Shown here piece after piece: positions 36,194 through 45,712 of a stretch of DNA of 64,000 bases (position 1 is the first letter of the stretch; each line of letters opens with the position of its first letter). Position numbers and translations under genes: made by a program. The notes under the pieces were generated by a model that was not told where the DNA came from, made no database searches, and was given only the letters and a program-made list of their open reading frames with translations. The DNA is from Balneolaceae bacterium (lineage in GTDB: Bacteria > Bacteroidota > Rhodothermia > Balneolales > Balneolaceae), in assembly GCA_006969905.1 (NCBI GenBank), contig CP030887.1, positions 2,840,730 through 2,904,729 of the forward strand, in the 5' to 3' direction.

Positions 36194-36706
36194 ATGAGCT
36201 TAGAATTAAACGAAACCTTACAAAGCGTAGTAGATGGACTTTCCGATAAGTTTTCTGATAAGCTTATTGAGGTATATCAAACCAGCGGTGATACTTTTAT
36301 CCGGATTGAAGCTGATGCCGTAGTTGACATTTGTTTGTATTTAAAATCGGAACATCACTTCATTTATTTAAGTGACATTATTGGTACCGACCGGTTTACT
36401 TCTGATGAACGATTCGAGGTTATTTATAATCTTATGAATCTCCGTACCCAAACCCGGTTATTTGTTAAAATCAGGGTTCCTGAAGAAGAGCCTGTAGTGA
36501 ATTCAGTAACCAGCGTATGGCTCTCTGCCGGATGGAATGAACGTGAAGTCTTTGATATGTTCGGTATCCGGTTTGAAGGCCACCCTGACCACAGAAGAGT
36601 TTTTATGCCTGAAGATTTTGACTACTTCCCTATGCGGAAGGAATTTCCTTTACTCGGTATTCCCGGCTCACTGGAACTGCCTAACACTACACCTGATTCG
36701 GAGTAA
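36194..36706 (+). CDS. nuoC: NADH-quinone oxidoreductase subunit C
   Basis: Peripheral-arm 30-kDa-type subunit, 170 residues. The C-terminal signature WNEREVFDMFGIRFEGHPDHRRVFMPEDF and the PMRKEFPL tail are canonical. It is separate from NuoD, unlike the fused NuoCD of enterobacteria. It lies 2 bases after nuoB. Confidence 0.95.
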   Translation: MSLELNETLQSVVDGLSDKFSDKLIEVYQTSGDTFIRIEADAVVDICLYLKSEHHFIYLSDIIGTDRFTSDERFEVIYNLMNLRTQTRLFVKIRVPEEEPVVNSVTSVWLSAGWNEREVFDMFGIRFEGHPDHRRVFMPEDFDYFPMRKEFPLLGIPGSLELPNTTPDSE

Positions 36707-36709
36707 TAT

Positions 36710-38002
36710 ATGGACTTAAAAGGTATTAACAGTAAGGTAGAGCCCCAATTCCAGGAACTTCATCAACGAAGTTTATACCAAAGCCTGGAAGACAAACATA
36801 CCACTATTGAAGAAATTGATTCAGAAGATCCTTTGAATGCAAAGATGATCCTGAATATGGGGCCTCAGCACCCTGCCACACACGGTGTACTTCGCCTGGT
36901 ACTCCAGTTGAAGGGTGAAACTATTGAGAAGACCAAGTTGGATATTGGCTACCTGCATAGAGGTGTAGAGAAAATTGCGGAAAACAAAACGTACCAGGAG
37001 TTCATGCCATACACCGATCGTATGGACTACCTCTCTCCCTACAGTAACAATGTGGCACTTTGCACAGCAGTAGAAAAAATTGCGCAGGTGGAGGTTCCGG
37101 AAAGAGCCCATTACATACGAATGATTGGATGTGAACTGGCAAGGATCTCTTCTCATCTTCTCTGGTTAGGAACCATGGTTATGGATGCCGGAGCCATCTC
37201 TTTCTTTATATGGACATTCAGGGAGCGTGAGAAGATTTATGATATAATGGATCAAATTGCCGGCCATCGTTTTACTGTTTCCCATTCCCGTATCGGTGGT
37301 GTGGCAAACGACCTTACTGAAGATGCCACTGCACTCATCAAAGAATTCGTGGACACTTTCCCAAATGAGTTATCTGACTGGCATAAACTATTAGATCGCA
37401 ACCGAATATTTATTGACCGAAATGAAAATGCGGGTGTACTGCCAACCGAAAAAGCACTTGAATGGGGAGCTACAGGCCCTGTATTAAGGGCATCAGGTTA
37501 CGCAGTTGATCAACGGATTATAAGTCCCTATCTAAGGTACGATCAGGTTGACTTTGAAGTCCCAACCCGGATGGAAGGAGACAATCTGGCGAGGTACTTT
37601 GTACGAATGGAAGAATTGGGTGAGAGCATTAAAATTATTCGCCAGTGTTTAGACAAAATCCCTAAAGGACCGATTCGTTCGAACAACGCCAAGCATACCT
37701 ATCCCTCAAAAGACGAAGTTTATTATTCAATGGAAGGTATGATACACGACTTTATGATGACGGATACCGGAATATGCCCCCCTGCAGGTACTGAATGTTA
37801 TCATGCAGTGGAATCTCCGAAAGGAGAATTGGGATATTTCATACAAAGTGATGGAACAGGGCATCCCTGGCGATTAAAAATTAATGCGCCATCATTTAAA
37901 AATCTCCAGGTACTGGAAAACATACTCGATGGTGAAATGGTAGCTGATACTGTAGTAATAATAGGTGGAATGGACCCTGTAATGGGAGAAGCAGATAAAT
38001 AA
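36710..38002 (+). CDS. nuoD: NADH-quinone oxidoreductase subunit D
   Basis: 49-kDa-type subunit, 430 residues, forming the quinone pocket with NuoB. MGPQHPATHGVLRLVLQL (quinone-site His), DIGYLHRGVEK, RIGGVANDL and the C-terminal DPVMGEADK ending typical of hydrogenase-derived large subunits are all visible. The stop overlaps the nuoE start by one base. Confidence 0.96.
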   Translation: MDLKGINSKVEPQFQELHQRSLYQSLEDKHTTIEEIDSEDPLNAKMILNMGPQHPATHGVLRLVLQLKGETIEKTKLDIGYLHRGVEKIAENKTYQEFMPYTDRMDYLSPYSNNVALCTAVEKIAQVEVPERAHYIRMIGCELARISSHLLWLGTMVMDAGAISFFIWTFREREKIYDIMDQIAGHRFTVSHSRIGGVANDLTEDATALIKEFVDTFPNELSDWHKLLDRNRIFIDRNENAGVLPTEKALEWGATGPVLRASGYAVDQRIISPYLRYDQVDFEVPTRMEGDNLARYFVRMEELGESIKIIRQCLDKIPKGPIRSNNAKHTYPSKDEVYYSMEGMIHDFMMTDTGICPPAGTECYHAVESPKGELGYFIQSDGTGHPWRLKINAPSFKNLQVLENILDGEMVADTVVIIGGMDPVMGEADK

Positions 38003-38541
38003 TGGCAAATCAATACGAATTTACTCCGGAAGATTTACAAGAAATTGAGGACATCAAATCTAAATTTCCTGAAGTGATGCCGGCAACACTCCCTACCCTT
38101 TGGGTAGCACAGCGCCGTTTCGGGCATGTTGAACCTGATGTTCAGGAATTAGTAGCCAATACTTTAGGACTACCCTTTTCTCATGTACATGGTGTAGCTA
38201 CTTTTTATACCCAGTATTACAAAGAGAAAAAAGGTAAGTATGTACTGGATGTATGCACCACTACCAGTTGCCAGCTTTGTGGTGGTTATGATATGCTCCA
38301 TTATTTAGAGAAAAAACTCGGCATTAAAAAAGGGGAAACAACCGATGATGGCTTATTCAGCATTCAATCTGTTGAATGCCTGGGTGCCTGCGGATATGCT
38401 CCCATGATGCAAATCACTAATGATATTTACGTAAATAACCTTACGGAAGAAAAACTGGATGAGGTTATTAAATCTTTAAAAGCAGGCAAAATGCCCGAAT
38501 TTGAATCAGTTGGAATGCCACAACATACTGAAAGGAGTTAA
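38002..38541 (+). CDS. nuoE: NADH-quinone oxidoreductase subunit E
   Basis: 24-kDa-type thioredoxin-fold subunit, 179 residues, holding a [2Fe-2S] cluster. Four ligand cysteines are in VCTTTSCQLCGG and VECLGACGYAP (first Cys and Cys six residues later in the first segment; two in the second). It is followed 2 bases later by nuoF. Confidence 0.95.
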   Translation: MANQYEFTPEDLQEIEDIKSKFPEVMPATLPTLWVAQRRFGHVEPDVQELVANTLGLPFSHVHGVATFYTQYYKEKKGKYVLDVCTTTSCQLCGGYDMLHYLEKKLGIKKGETTDDGLFSIQSVECLGACGYAPMMQITNDIYVNNLTEEKLDEVIKSLKAGKMPEFESVGMPQHTERS

Positions 38542-38543
38542 GC

Positions 38544-39824
38544 ATGTCTGATTGGAAATCATATACTCCTGTTCTTATCCCGGATATCCCAAATCTCCAT
38601 GAGATTAATGTGTATGTAAAGAATGGCGGTTACGAATCCCTAAAGAAAGTTCTTTCAAAAGATTGGACTCCCGAATCTGTAGTCAATGAGGTAAAAGCAG
38701 CAAATATTCGTGGACGAGGCGGTGCTGGATTTAACGCAGGTTTAAAATGGTCATTTATGCCAAAGCCTGATGGCGGCCCCCGTTACCTGGCTTGTAATGG
38801 TGATGAATCTGAGCCCGGGACATTTAAAGACCGTAAGATTTTCGAATACAATCCACACTTGTTTATCGAAGGGGCTCTTATTGCAGCCTATGCCATGCAG
38901 GTAACTACCATTTATGTATACATACGTGGTGAATATCGTTCATGGATCCTGATGATGGAAAAAGCATTAAAAGATGCTTACGAAAAAGGTTTTATTGGTA
39001 AGAATATTCTCGGTTCTGACTTCAGCGTAGAATTTCATGTTACCGGAGGTGCCGGGGCTTATATCTGCGGTGAAGAAACATCCATGCTTGAGTCTTTAGA
39101 GGGCAAACGTGGCTACCCGAGAGTTAAACCACCTTTCCCAGCCCAAAAAGGTTTGTGGGGACGCCCCACAACTATCAATAATATTGAAACATTGGCGTGT
39201 GTGCCTTTGGTAATTGAACGAGGAGCTGATTGGTTTTCAGGTGTAGGCGCACCGACTCATCCCGGGCCAGTGCTTTATGGAATTTCAGGCCATGTGAACC
39301 GGCCGGGTGTTTATGAATTACCAACCGGAATGCCTGTTCTTCAACTCATTGATGAAGTTGCCGGCGGAATGAGAAACGGAAAGAAACTGAAAGGTCTTAT
39401 TCCCGGTGGCTCTTCTACTCCTATCCTTCGGGGAGACTCTTTGGAAGGTGTAAATATGGATGCTGATTCCTTACGGGAAGCTGGTTCCATGATGGGAACT
39501 GCCGGAATGATTGTTATGGACGAAGACACGGATATGGTAGAAATGTTATGGAGAATTGCTTACTTCTACCATCATGAGTCTTGTGGACAATGTACCCCCT
39601 GCCGGGAAGGTACCGGTTGGTTAGAGAAAATACTTTTGAAGATCAAAAACGGTGAAGGTGAAATCAGAGACCTTGACTTGTTGCTTGATTTAACTACCCA
39701 AATGGAAGGACGAACAATCTGTGCACTGGCTGATGCAGCAGCGTGGCCAGTTCGCCATACAATTAACCGATTTAGAGATGAATTTGAAGCAAGATGCAAA
39801 CAAAGCACCTTTGCTCTAGCTTAA
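38544..39824 (+). CDS. nuoF: NADH-quinone oxidoreductase subunit F
   Basis: NADH- and FMN-binding 51-kDa-type subunit, 426 residues. NIRGRGGAGFNAGLKWSF binds NADH, ACNGDESEPGTFKDR and GAGAYICGEETSMLESLEG bind FMN, and ESCGQCTPCREG with a downstream Cys in RTICALADA binds the [4Fe-4S] cluster N3. Length and motifs are normal. Confidence 0.96.
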   Translation: MSDWKSYTPVLIPDIPNLHEINVYVKNGGYESLKKVLSKDWTPESVVNEVKAANIRGRGGAGFNAGLKWSFMPKPDGGPRYLACNGDESEPGTFKDRKIFEYNPHLFIEGALIAAYAMQVTTIYVYIRGEYRSWILMMEKALKDAYEKGFIGKNILGSDFSVEFHVTGGAGAYICGEETSMLESLEGKRGYPRVKPPFPAQKGLWGRPTTINNIETLACVPLVIERGADWFSGVGAPTHPGPVLYGISGHVNRPGVYELPTGMPVLQLIDEVAGGMRNGKKLKGLIPGGSSTPILRGDSLEGVNMDADSLREAGSMMGTAGMIVMDEDTDMVEMLWRIAYFYHHESCGQCTPCREGTGWLEKILLKIKNGEGEIRDLDLLLDLTTQMEGRTICALADAAAWPVRHTINRFRDEFEARCKQSTFALA

Positions 39825-39837
39825 AACATATAATTTC

Positions 39838-41568
39838 ATGCCAGAATTATTTATAGACGGGATACGATACGAATATGAAGGTAGTCCAAAGCTACTTCAG
39901 TTCATCCTTGACAACGGCAAGGAAGTCCCCTTCTTTTGCTATCACCCTTCAATGAGTGCACCGGCTAACTGCCGACAGTGTTATGTTAAGGTGGGTATGC
40001 CGGTTAAAGACCGTGAAACAGGTGAGTATGAGTTGGATGAAAACGGTGAACGTGTTATTCGCTGGTTCCCAAAAATGCAAACTTCTTGCAGTTTGGATAT
40101 TACCGATGGCATGGTGGTACATACCCAGGAAACCAGTGAAGAAGTAGCCAGGGCTCAAAAAGACACCATGGAGCTCATTCTTATTAATCATCCTCTCGAC
40201 TGCCCGATTTGTGACCAGGCAGGTGAATGTCCCCTTCAAATCCAGACGTATAAATACGGGCCTGAAGGAAGTCGTTTTGAAGTTAAAAAAGTACACAAGC
40301 CAAAACGTGTTGAGCTTGGACCACGTGTCACTCTGGATGCAGAACGTTGCATCAACTGTACCCGGTGTGTACGTTTTACAGAAGAAATCAGCGAAACCTT
40401 CCAGCTTACCATTGCTTCCCGTGGAGATAAAAACTACCCGATTACAGCTCCCGGCAAACCCTTTGACGATCCTTATTCAGTAAATACGGTAGATATTTGC
40501 CCGGTTGGGGCTTTAACTTCTACCGATTTCAGATTTAAAGCCCGGGTTTGGGAAATGAATCAAACTCCGAGCATTGACATAACTGGAGGCAAAGGTACAA
40601 ATGTAGATCTTTGGACCCGGGATAATCTCGTACTTCGAATCACCCCTAGATATAATGCTGAAGTTAACGATCACTGGATGCCGGATGCAGGACGTGAGGC
40701 CTACCAAAGATTTAACGAAAAAAGAATTTCCAGGCCATCCATCAAAATAGATGGTGATAACCAGGTAAAAACTTCCTGGAATAATGCTATCGAAACTTTT
40801 GCTGAAACTTTAGAGGGTAACAAGCCTTCTGATGTTGTAGTGATTGGAAGCCCCCATGCTTCTGTCGAGGAAAACTACTCGGTTATGAAGTTCTTCAGCA
40901 CATGGGGTGTTAACAATTTCCATTTTGCACCACATATTGAAAAAGGATTTGGGGACGACTTTCTGCTTACTGACGACCAGGCTCCAAATACAAATGGGGT
41001 TAAAGCATTGGGTATAGATGAATCATCAGACCTTAATGCTGCCATAAAATCAGCGAAAGTTGTGGTAATACTTTCTGATGAGTTAATTGATCGTGGTGCT
41101 ATTGACGCTTCTTCCCTGAAAGGTAAGTACACTGTTCTTTTAGCTACTAATGAGTCTCAAACAAGTGCTGCGGCAGACCTCGTAATTCCAGTAACCTGTA
41201 TTGCTGAACATGCTGCCAGCTACGTAAATGTTGATGGAAGAGTTCAGAGATCGTTTCCTGCCAAAGAAACCAAATACTCTAATCGAAAGCTCAACCTGGA
41301 AATGTCAGAAGGCCGCTTAGATCGCCACGGAACCTATTTTGATAACTGGGTTACTGAAGAAAACAAAATAGACTGTATTCCTGCATGGGAAGTGGTAAGT
41401 AAACTGGCTTCTCGTATGGGATTGGATATTGCGTTTGATAACTCAAGGGAAATTTTTGAAGAGGTTTCTTCTTCTGTTCCATTATTCAAGGGAATAAACT
41501 ACGAACGTATGGATGAAGAAAACGGAGTACAATTAACCGGAAACTCTAAAGAAGAGGTAACCGCCTGA
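39838..41568 (+). CDS. nuoG: NADH-quinone oxidoreductase subunit G (short form)
   Basis: Iron-sulfur relay subunit. [2Fe-2S] ligands lie in FFCYHPS and ANCRQCYV (Cys34, 45, 48) with Cys84 in QTSCSLD. NHPLDCPICDQAGECPLQ supplies the His/Cys cluster, and CINCTRCVRF with DICPVGAL supplies the ferredoxin-like clusters. A partial molybdopterin-oxidoreductase-like region follows. At 576 residues it is shorter than the roughly 900 of E. coli NuoG, so the C-terminal domain is reduced. A one-base overlap joins it to nuoH. Confidence 0.93.
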   Translation: MPELFIDGIRYEYEGSPKLLQFILDNGKEVPFFCYHPSMSAPANCRQCYVKVGMPVKDRETGEYELDENGERVIRWFPKMQTSCSLDITDGMVVHTQETSEEVARAQKDTMELILINHPLDCPICDQAGECPLQIQTYKYGPEGSRFEVKKVHKPKRVELGPRVTLDAERCINCTRCVRFTEEISETFQLTIASRGDKNYPITAPGKPFDDPYSVNTVDICPVGALTSTDFRFKARVWEMNQTPSIDITGGKGTNVDLWTRDNLVLRITPRYNAEVNDHWMPDAGREAYQRFNEKRISRPSIKIDGDNQVKTSWNNAIETFAETLEGNKPSDVVVIGSPHASVEENYSVMKFFSTWGVNNFHFAPHIEKGFGDDFLLTDDQAPNTNGVKALGIDESSDLNAAIKSAKVVVILSDELIDRGAIDASSLKGKYTVLLATNESQTSAAADLVIPVTCIAEHAASYVNVDGRVQRSFPAKETKYSNRKLNLEMSEGRLDRHGTYFDNWVTEENKIDCIPAWEVVSKLASRMGLDIAFDNSREIFEEVSSSVPLFKGINYERMDEENGVQLTGNSKEEVTA

Positions 41569-42590
41569 TGAATCCTGCTATACTTGAAATAGGGCCTCTT
41601 GCTATCCCTGTCTGGACTCTTGTGCTTGGGCTTGGAATGTTTGCCTACCTTAACTCTGCAGCTGTATTGGTATATGTAGAGCGTAGAGTTGCTGCTTTTA
41701 TCCAAAACAGGGTCGGACCAAACAGAGTGGGGCCATTTGGTTTGCTACAGCCCATTGCTGACGTATTAAAGCTTCTTCTTAAAGAAGATGTCACACCAAC
41801 TCATGGATACAAAACACTTCATGCAATAGCCCCGATGATACCGGTAGTTACTGCATTATTATCGGTAGCGGTTATTCCATTTGGTGCAGGGTTATATGTA
41901 ACGGATATTAATGCAGGGGTGCTTTATATCCTTGCAGTAGCTTCACTGGGTGTGTATGGCGTAACCCTTGCAGGATGGGCTTCTAACAGTAAATACTCAC
42001 TCCTTGGGGGATTACGAGCTGCAGCTCAGATGATCAGTTATGAACTTCCTATGGGTATGGCTGTGGCTTCTGTTGTACTTATGGCCGGTTCTTTAAGCCT
42101 TGTTGACATTGCTGAATCGCAATCTATGTGGTGGAATGCATTCCTCAACCCACTTGGTGCTATCATATTCATCATTTGTGCCTTTGCTGAATCGAACCGA
42201 ACACCTTTTGACCTTGTAGAAGCAGAGCAGGAATTGGTGGGTGGTTTCCATACGGAATACAGTTCTATGAAATTCGGAATGTTCTTCCTTGCAGAATATA
42301 TGCACGTATTCATCGGTAGTATTCTGATAACTACGTTCTTTTTTGGCAGCTACCATCTTCCTTTTGCTGATTTGTGGTTACCCGAGATGAATTCTGTGCT
42401 TAAAGGATTCCTGGATGTTGGGGTATTCTCTGCAAAAGTATCTTTCTTCTGTTTCTTGTTCATCTGGGTTCGTTGGACCATCCCTCGTTTTAAATACACC
42501 CAGGTGATGAAACTCGGTTGGGCCCGGTTACTCCCGCTCAGTATCCTGAATTTCATGGTAATCGCAGCTATTATGTTTTTCTTTAGCTGA
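41568..42590 (+). CDS. nuoH: NADH-quinone oxidoreductase subunit H
   Basis: Membrane subunit (ND1 type) of 340 residues that connects the quinone site to the membrane arm. Motifs are YVERRVAAFIQNRVGPNRVGPFGLLQPIADVLKLL, MISYELPMGMA and AESNRTPFDLVEAEQELVGGFHTEYSSMKF. About eight to nine helices. The cluster ends here: a strong terminator follows within 25 bases, and no nuoI-N is in the window. Confidence 0.96.
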   Translation: MNPAILEIGPLAIPVWTLVLGLGMFAYLNSAAVLVYVERRVAAFIQNRVGPNRVGPFGLLQPIADVLKLLLKEDVTPTHGYKTLHAIAPMIPVVTALLSVAVIPFGAGLYVTDINAGVLYILAVASLGVYGVTLAGWASNSKYSLLGGLRAAAQMISYELPMGMAVASVVLMAGSLSLVDIAESQSMWWNAFLNPLGAIIFIICAFAESNRTPFDLVEAEQELVGGFHTEYSSMKFGMFFLAEYMHVFIGSILITTFFFGSYHLPFADLWLPEMNSVLKGFLDVGVFSAKVSFFCFLFIWVRWTIPRFKYTQVMKLGWARLLPLSILNFMVIAAIMFFFS

Positions 42591-42612
42591 TTGCCATAGC
42601 AAAAAAGAAACT

Positions 42613-42643
42613 AAAGCCTTTCGATTTTGAAAGGCTTTTTTTG
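42613..42643 (+). terminator. Intrinsic terminator after nuoH
   Basis: AAAGCCTTTC and GAAAGGCTTT form a ten-pair perfect stem with a six-base loop, followed by a run of T residues. It ends the nuoA-H transcript. The 190-base gap to the next gene otherwise holds only a short palindrome, ATGTGATTACACAT (42699-42712), of unclear meaning. Confidence 0.92.
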
Positions 42644-42780
42644 TTTGTATAAGCTTTATCCATTTAGAATAAGCATCGCATCAATTGCCTAACCCAAACA
42701 TGTGATTACACATCGCATCCAGGAATTCTACTTTAGTCCCAGGTTCTTAACAAAAGAATTAACACTTAACGGAGACTATC

Positions 42781-43296
42781 ATGAAATCCCTGCAATCATT
42801 ATTCATCATCGCATTATCAATAAGTTTAACCGGATGTATAAACTCAGTGGGTCCGCAAGGCCCTGAAGGCCCTCCCGGAGCCGATGGTGTTCAAATCTAT
42901 ACAAGTACCATTACCATATTTGCAGATGATTTTGTTGTACTGGATGAATTCAGCTCTGTAAATGAATTCAACTGGAATATACTGGATGAGGAAACCGTAG
43001 ACTATGGTTTGGTGATGGGGTATTTAAGATTCGATGGAGAAACCGCTTGGCATGCCCTTCCCTTCTCAGTTCCATTCGAAAATGACCTTGTTAATCTTCG
43101 CTATGTATTTGACATTGACAGTTTTGACTTGGTAGTGGAAGGCGAAGTAGCTAATAATAATGATGCCAATGAAGCCATATTTGATGGTGATGATTTACGT
43201 GTAGTAGCAATACCTCCTAACCTGATTTTAAAAGGTAAAGGAATTGATTACAGAAATTATGAAGCTGTAGCAGAACTGTATGGTTTGGAGGATTAG
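42781..43296 (+). CDS. Lipoprotein with short collagen-like segment
   Basis: 171 residues. Signal with lipobox LTGC (Cys19), then directly GPQGPEGPPGADG, four to five collagen-type Gly-x-y triplets. The remaining 140 residues are an acidic beta-rich domain of unknown family (VMGYLRFDGETAWHALPF is distinctive). Similar lipobox-plus-GPxG proteins occur in Bacteroidota as small surface lipoproteins. A GGAG ribosome-binding site lies just before the ATG, unusually clear for this window. It is a single-gene unit between two terminators. Confidence 0.8.
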   Translation: MKSLQSLFIIALSISLTGCINSVGPQGPEGPPGADGVQIYTSTITIFADDFVVLDEFSSVNEFNWNILDEETVDYGLVMGYLRFDGETAWHALPFSVPFENDLVNLRYVFDIDSFDLVVEGEVANNNDANEAIFDGDDLRVVAIPPNLILKGKGIDYRNYEAVAELYGLED

Positions 43297-43332
43297 CCAT
43301 TCAAAGTCTTTCTTTACTTCATCATAAGTATT

Positions 43333-43363
43333 AAAAGGTTATGCATTGCATAGCCTTTTTTTG
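43333..43363 (+). terminator. Intrinsic terminator after collagen-like lipoprotein
   Basis: AAGGTTATGC and GCATAGCCTT pair over ten positions (one G-U) around a three-base loop, followed by a T-run. It lies 36 bases after the stop codon and ends before the next ATG. Confidence 0.9.
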
Positions 43364-43375
43364 TTATACTCATAA

Positions 43376-44578
43376 ATGCTTAACGGCTCATCTTACAGAG
43401 ATAAATTACCGGGTACTTCACTGCACTCAAAAAGCGAAATGGCTTTACAAATCATAATCTATAGTATGATTACCTGTATGGCTGTCTCTTCTGCTTTATG
43501 GTTTCCGTTATACCGAAGCTTTCCTGTTATCCCCTTTTTTGAAAGCCTTGATTTACTTCCTTTCTGGATTCATTATTTATTTACAGTAACAGCAGTACTG
43601 GCTTTGCTTCTTTGTTCATTTCAGAAAACAAATCGAAAGGCAGCCCTGCGTATCTTTTTAGTTGCTATTGCATTCTCAATGTTGATGGATCAATTACGCT
43701 GGCAACCCTGGGTTTATCACCTCACATGGATGCTTTTTGCCTTTATTATCTATCCACCCAATGAGGAGAAGAAAGTACTTAACTGGATCCGATGGATACT
43801 GGCTTTAATCTACATCTGGAGTGGACTTCAAAAACTGAATATCTCTTTTATACAGATCAATTTCCCATGGATGCTAGAACCATTTTTTGTACCTGAAACT
43901 GATAGCGGACTACGGATTTTATATATCCTGGGAGCTGGTGCTACTTTACTTGAACTGGGGCTTGGAGTAGGTTTACTGATCCAAAAGACACAAAGGATAT
44001 CTGCATATCTGCTGATTGTTATGCATTTGTTGATCATCGTGGTTGTGAGTCCGCTTGGGCATTCCACTAATTATGCGATTATCCCCTGGAATATCTGTTT
44101 CTCTGTTTTGCTTTGGCTTTTGTTCGTCAAATCAAGAAGTAAACCATTCGAACCGCTTAGATCTCTAAAGTCATCTCATTCTGTAAAGCTGGTAGTTTTA
44201 TTCTTTGGGTTGTTTCCTGTTTTAAGTATTTGGGGATATTGGCCAAAGTTTTTTTCGGCTGCACTGTATTCAGGAAATACAATTTCCGGAGAACTGTACC
44301 TTTCGGATCAATTCCTTTCCACACTACCTGAGGATGTCCGGGAAAAAGCAAATCCGGACAATAACGGGCTTACTCTAAATCAATGGACAACAAAAGAGAT
44401 TACAACTGCTATATACCCCAACAAAGATTATATGATCAGGGTATTCAAAAAGCTTTGTGAGCAAGCAGAAAATGAATTTGATGTGATACTAACCATTCAT
44501 GAGGTACCGGGAAATTTCTCGATAGATAAAGACAGGTCAGACTATTTTTGTAGTGATTTTGAATCCGGTAATAATTGA
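43376..44578 (+). CDS. Polytopic membrane protein of unknown function (HTTM-like at best)
   Basis: 400 residues with about eight hydrophobic helices in the first 285 (for example IIIYSMITCMAVSSALWF, YLFTVTAVLALLLC, YLLIVMHLLIIVVVSPLGH) and an approximately 110-residue soluble C-terminal tail. The YIWSGLQKLN and VMHLLII...SPLGH segments recall HTTM/vitamin-K-dependent-carboxylase-like or DoxX-type membrane proteins, but I cannot confirm a family. It starts only 13 bases after the preceding terminator, so its promoter must lie in or before that hairpin. It is followed 42 bases later by the RDD gene. Confidence 0.6.
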   Translation: MLNGSSYRDKLPGTSLHSKSEMALQIIIYSMITCMAVSSALWFPLYRSFPVIPFFESLDLLPFWIHYLFTVTAVLALLLCSFQKTNRKAALRIFLVAIAFSMLMDQLRWQPWVYHLTWMLFAFIIYPPNEEKKVLNWIRWILALIYIWSGLQKLNISFIQINFPWMLEPFFVPETDSGLRILYILGAGATLLELGLGVGLLIQKTQRISAYLLIVMHLLIIVVVSPLGHSTNYAIIPWNICFSVLLWLLFVKSRSKPFEPLRSLKSSHSVKLVVLFFGLFPVLSIWGYWPKFFSAALYSGNTISGELYLSDQFLSTLPEDVREKANPDNNGLTLNQWTTKEITTAIYPNKDYMIRVFKKLCEQAENEFDVILTIHEVPGNFSIDKDRSDYFCSDFESGNN

Positions 44579-44620
44579 GCTTTCATTTTTTGTATACTTG
44601 CGTGATCTTATTAACCCAGT

Positions 44621-45712
44621 ATGATTCAGGATCCTAAACAAATTGTTACCCCTCATGCCTTTGAGGTTAGCCCCGACCTTCTTGGACTTCCCCTTGCTAC
44701 CCCAAAACGGAGATTGTTTGCCCTGCTTTTAGATTTGTTAATCGCATCAATTCTTACCCTGTTGGGCGCCTTTGTTCTTGCTTTTGCAGTAGCGGGCATA
44801 TTCTTTTGGCTGGCTATTAAATCCAGGGGCTCAGTATGGTGGAGAAACCTGATACGCTATTCTGTAGCCGGGTTCGCTAGTTTTATCATTTTCGGTATTA
44901 CCTACTATTTTGCAGATAGCGATGCCCCTTCTGAAAAAACAGTTAACGTAAATAACCAACCGGTGGCGGCCAGTGACAGTATTGACTGGGCAGAATTTAC
45001 TAAAGCTATGTTGTCAACCGATTTTACCAATGAAGAAAGCATCGACAGCCTGGAAAACAGGATAGAGCAAATTGCAGGAGTTGTTGATAATGAAGATTCT
45101 TCCTATTTCAATCCCGGCCTGTTTGAAAAAGATTTCATTTTACAGTTATCGCTTTTTAGTACTGCACTTCAAACTAACGATTCGCTGGTTATTGATTCTC
45201 TAAGAGCTTCCATTGCCCCTGTTATTGCCTCTGCTGAATTAAACAAAGAAAAAGCAGAAGTACGCAAGTACAGAAACAGGGCAGATAGATTAAGCGATAA
45301 AAACGATGAATTGGAAGAAGAGGTAGATAACCCTTCTCTTACCAGGATGATAACTGCCACTGCTGAAGATTTCGGATTACGTTTTGGCTGGGTTGGGATT
45401 TATTTCATTATATGTTTACCTCTTTTTTCAGGTCAAACACTGGGTAAAAGGCTTCTAAGCCTGAGGGTTGTCAGGCTCAATAATAAACCTATCGGGATCT
45501 GGTACTCGTTCGAACGTTTTGGTGGATATGCAGCAGGTATAGCAACCGGCTTGCTTGGGTTCATTCAGGTATTCTGGGATCCTAACCGACAAGCTATTCA
45601 TGATAAAATTGCTGGAACTGTAGTTATAGACCAAAGAGAAAAACGAAAACAAAAATATGCTGCGTTGCGTGATGAAATAATTCGTGGCGAAAACTTATTG
45701 GATCAGTTTTGA
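44621..45712 (+). CDS. RDD-family membrane protein with charged insertion
   Basis: 363 residues. RDD family features are PKRRLFALLLDLLIASIL at the N terminus and GQTLGKRLLSLRVVRLNNKPI with NRQAIHDKIAGTVVID at the C terminus, plus membrane helices near 35-60, 75-95 and 255-275. An approximately 150-residue soluble, acidic, coiled-coil-forming insertion (ending LSDKNDELEEEVDN) sits between the two halves, which is larger than usual. RDD proteins are membrane proteins with roles suggested in ion or proton exchange; function here is unknown. Its stop overlaps the cupin start by 4 bases. Confidence 0.8.
   Translation: MIQDPKQIVTPHAFEVSPDLLGLPLATPKRRLFALLLDLLIASILTLLGAFVLAFAVAGIFFWLAIKSRGSVWWRNLIRYSVAGFASFIIFGITYYFADSDAPSEKTVNVNNQPVAASDSIDWAEFTKAMLSTDFTNEESIDSLENRIEQIAGVVDNEDSSYFNPGLFEKDFILQLSLFSTALQTNDSLVIDSLRASIAPVIASAELNKEKAEVRKYRNRADRLSDKNDELEEEVDNPSLTRMITATAEDFGLRFGWVGIYFIICLPLFSGQTLGKRLLSLRVVRLNNKPIGIWYSFERFGGYAAGIATGLLGFIQVFWDPNRQAIHDKIAGTVVIDQREKRKQKYAALRDEIIRGENLLDQF

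Noticed and set aside
42699-42712. ATGTGATTACACAT as a CRP-type operator
   Set aside because: The palindrome is short and the spacing does not fit the CRP consensus; no regulator in the window supports it.
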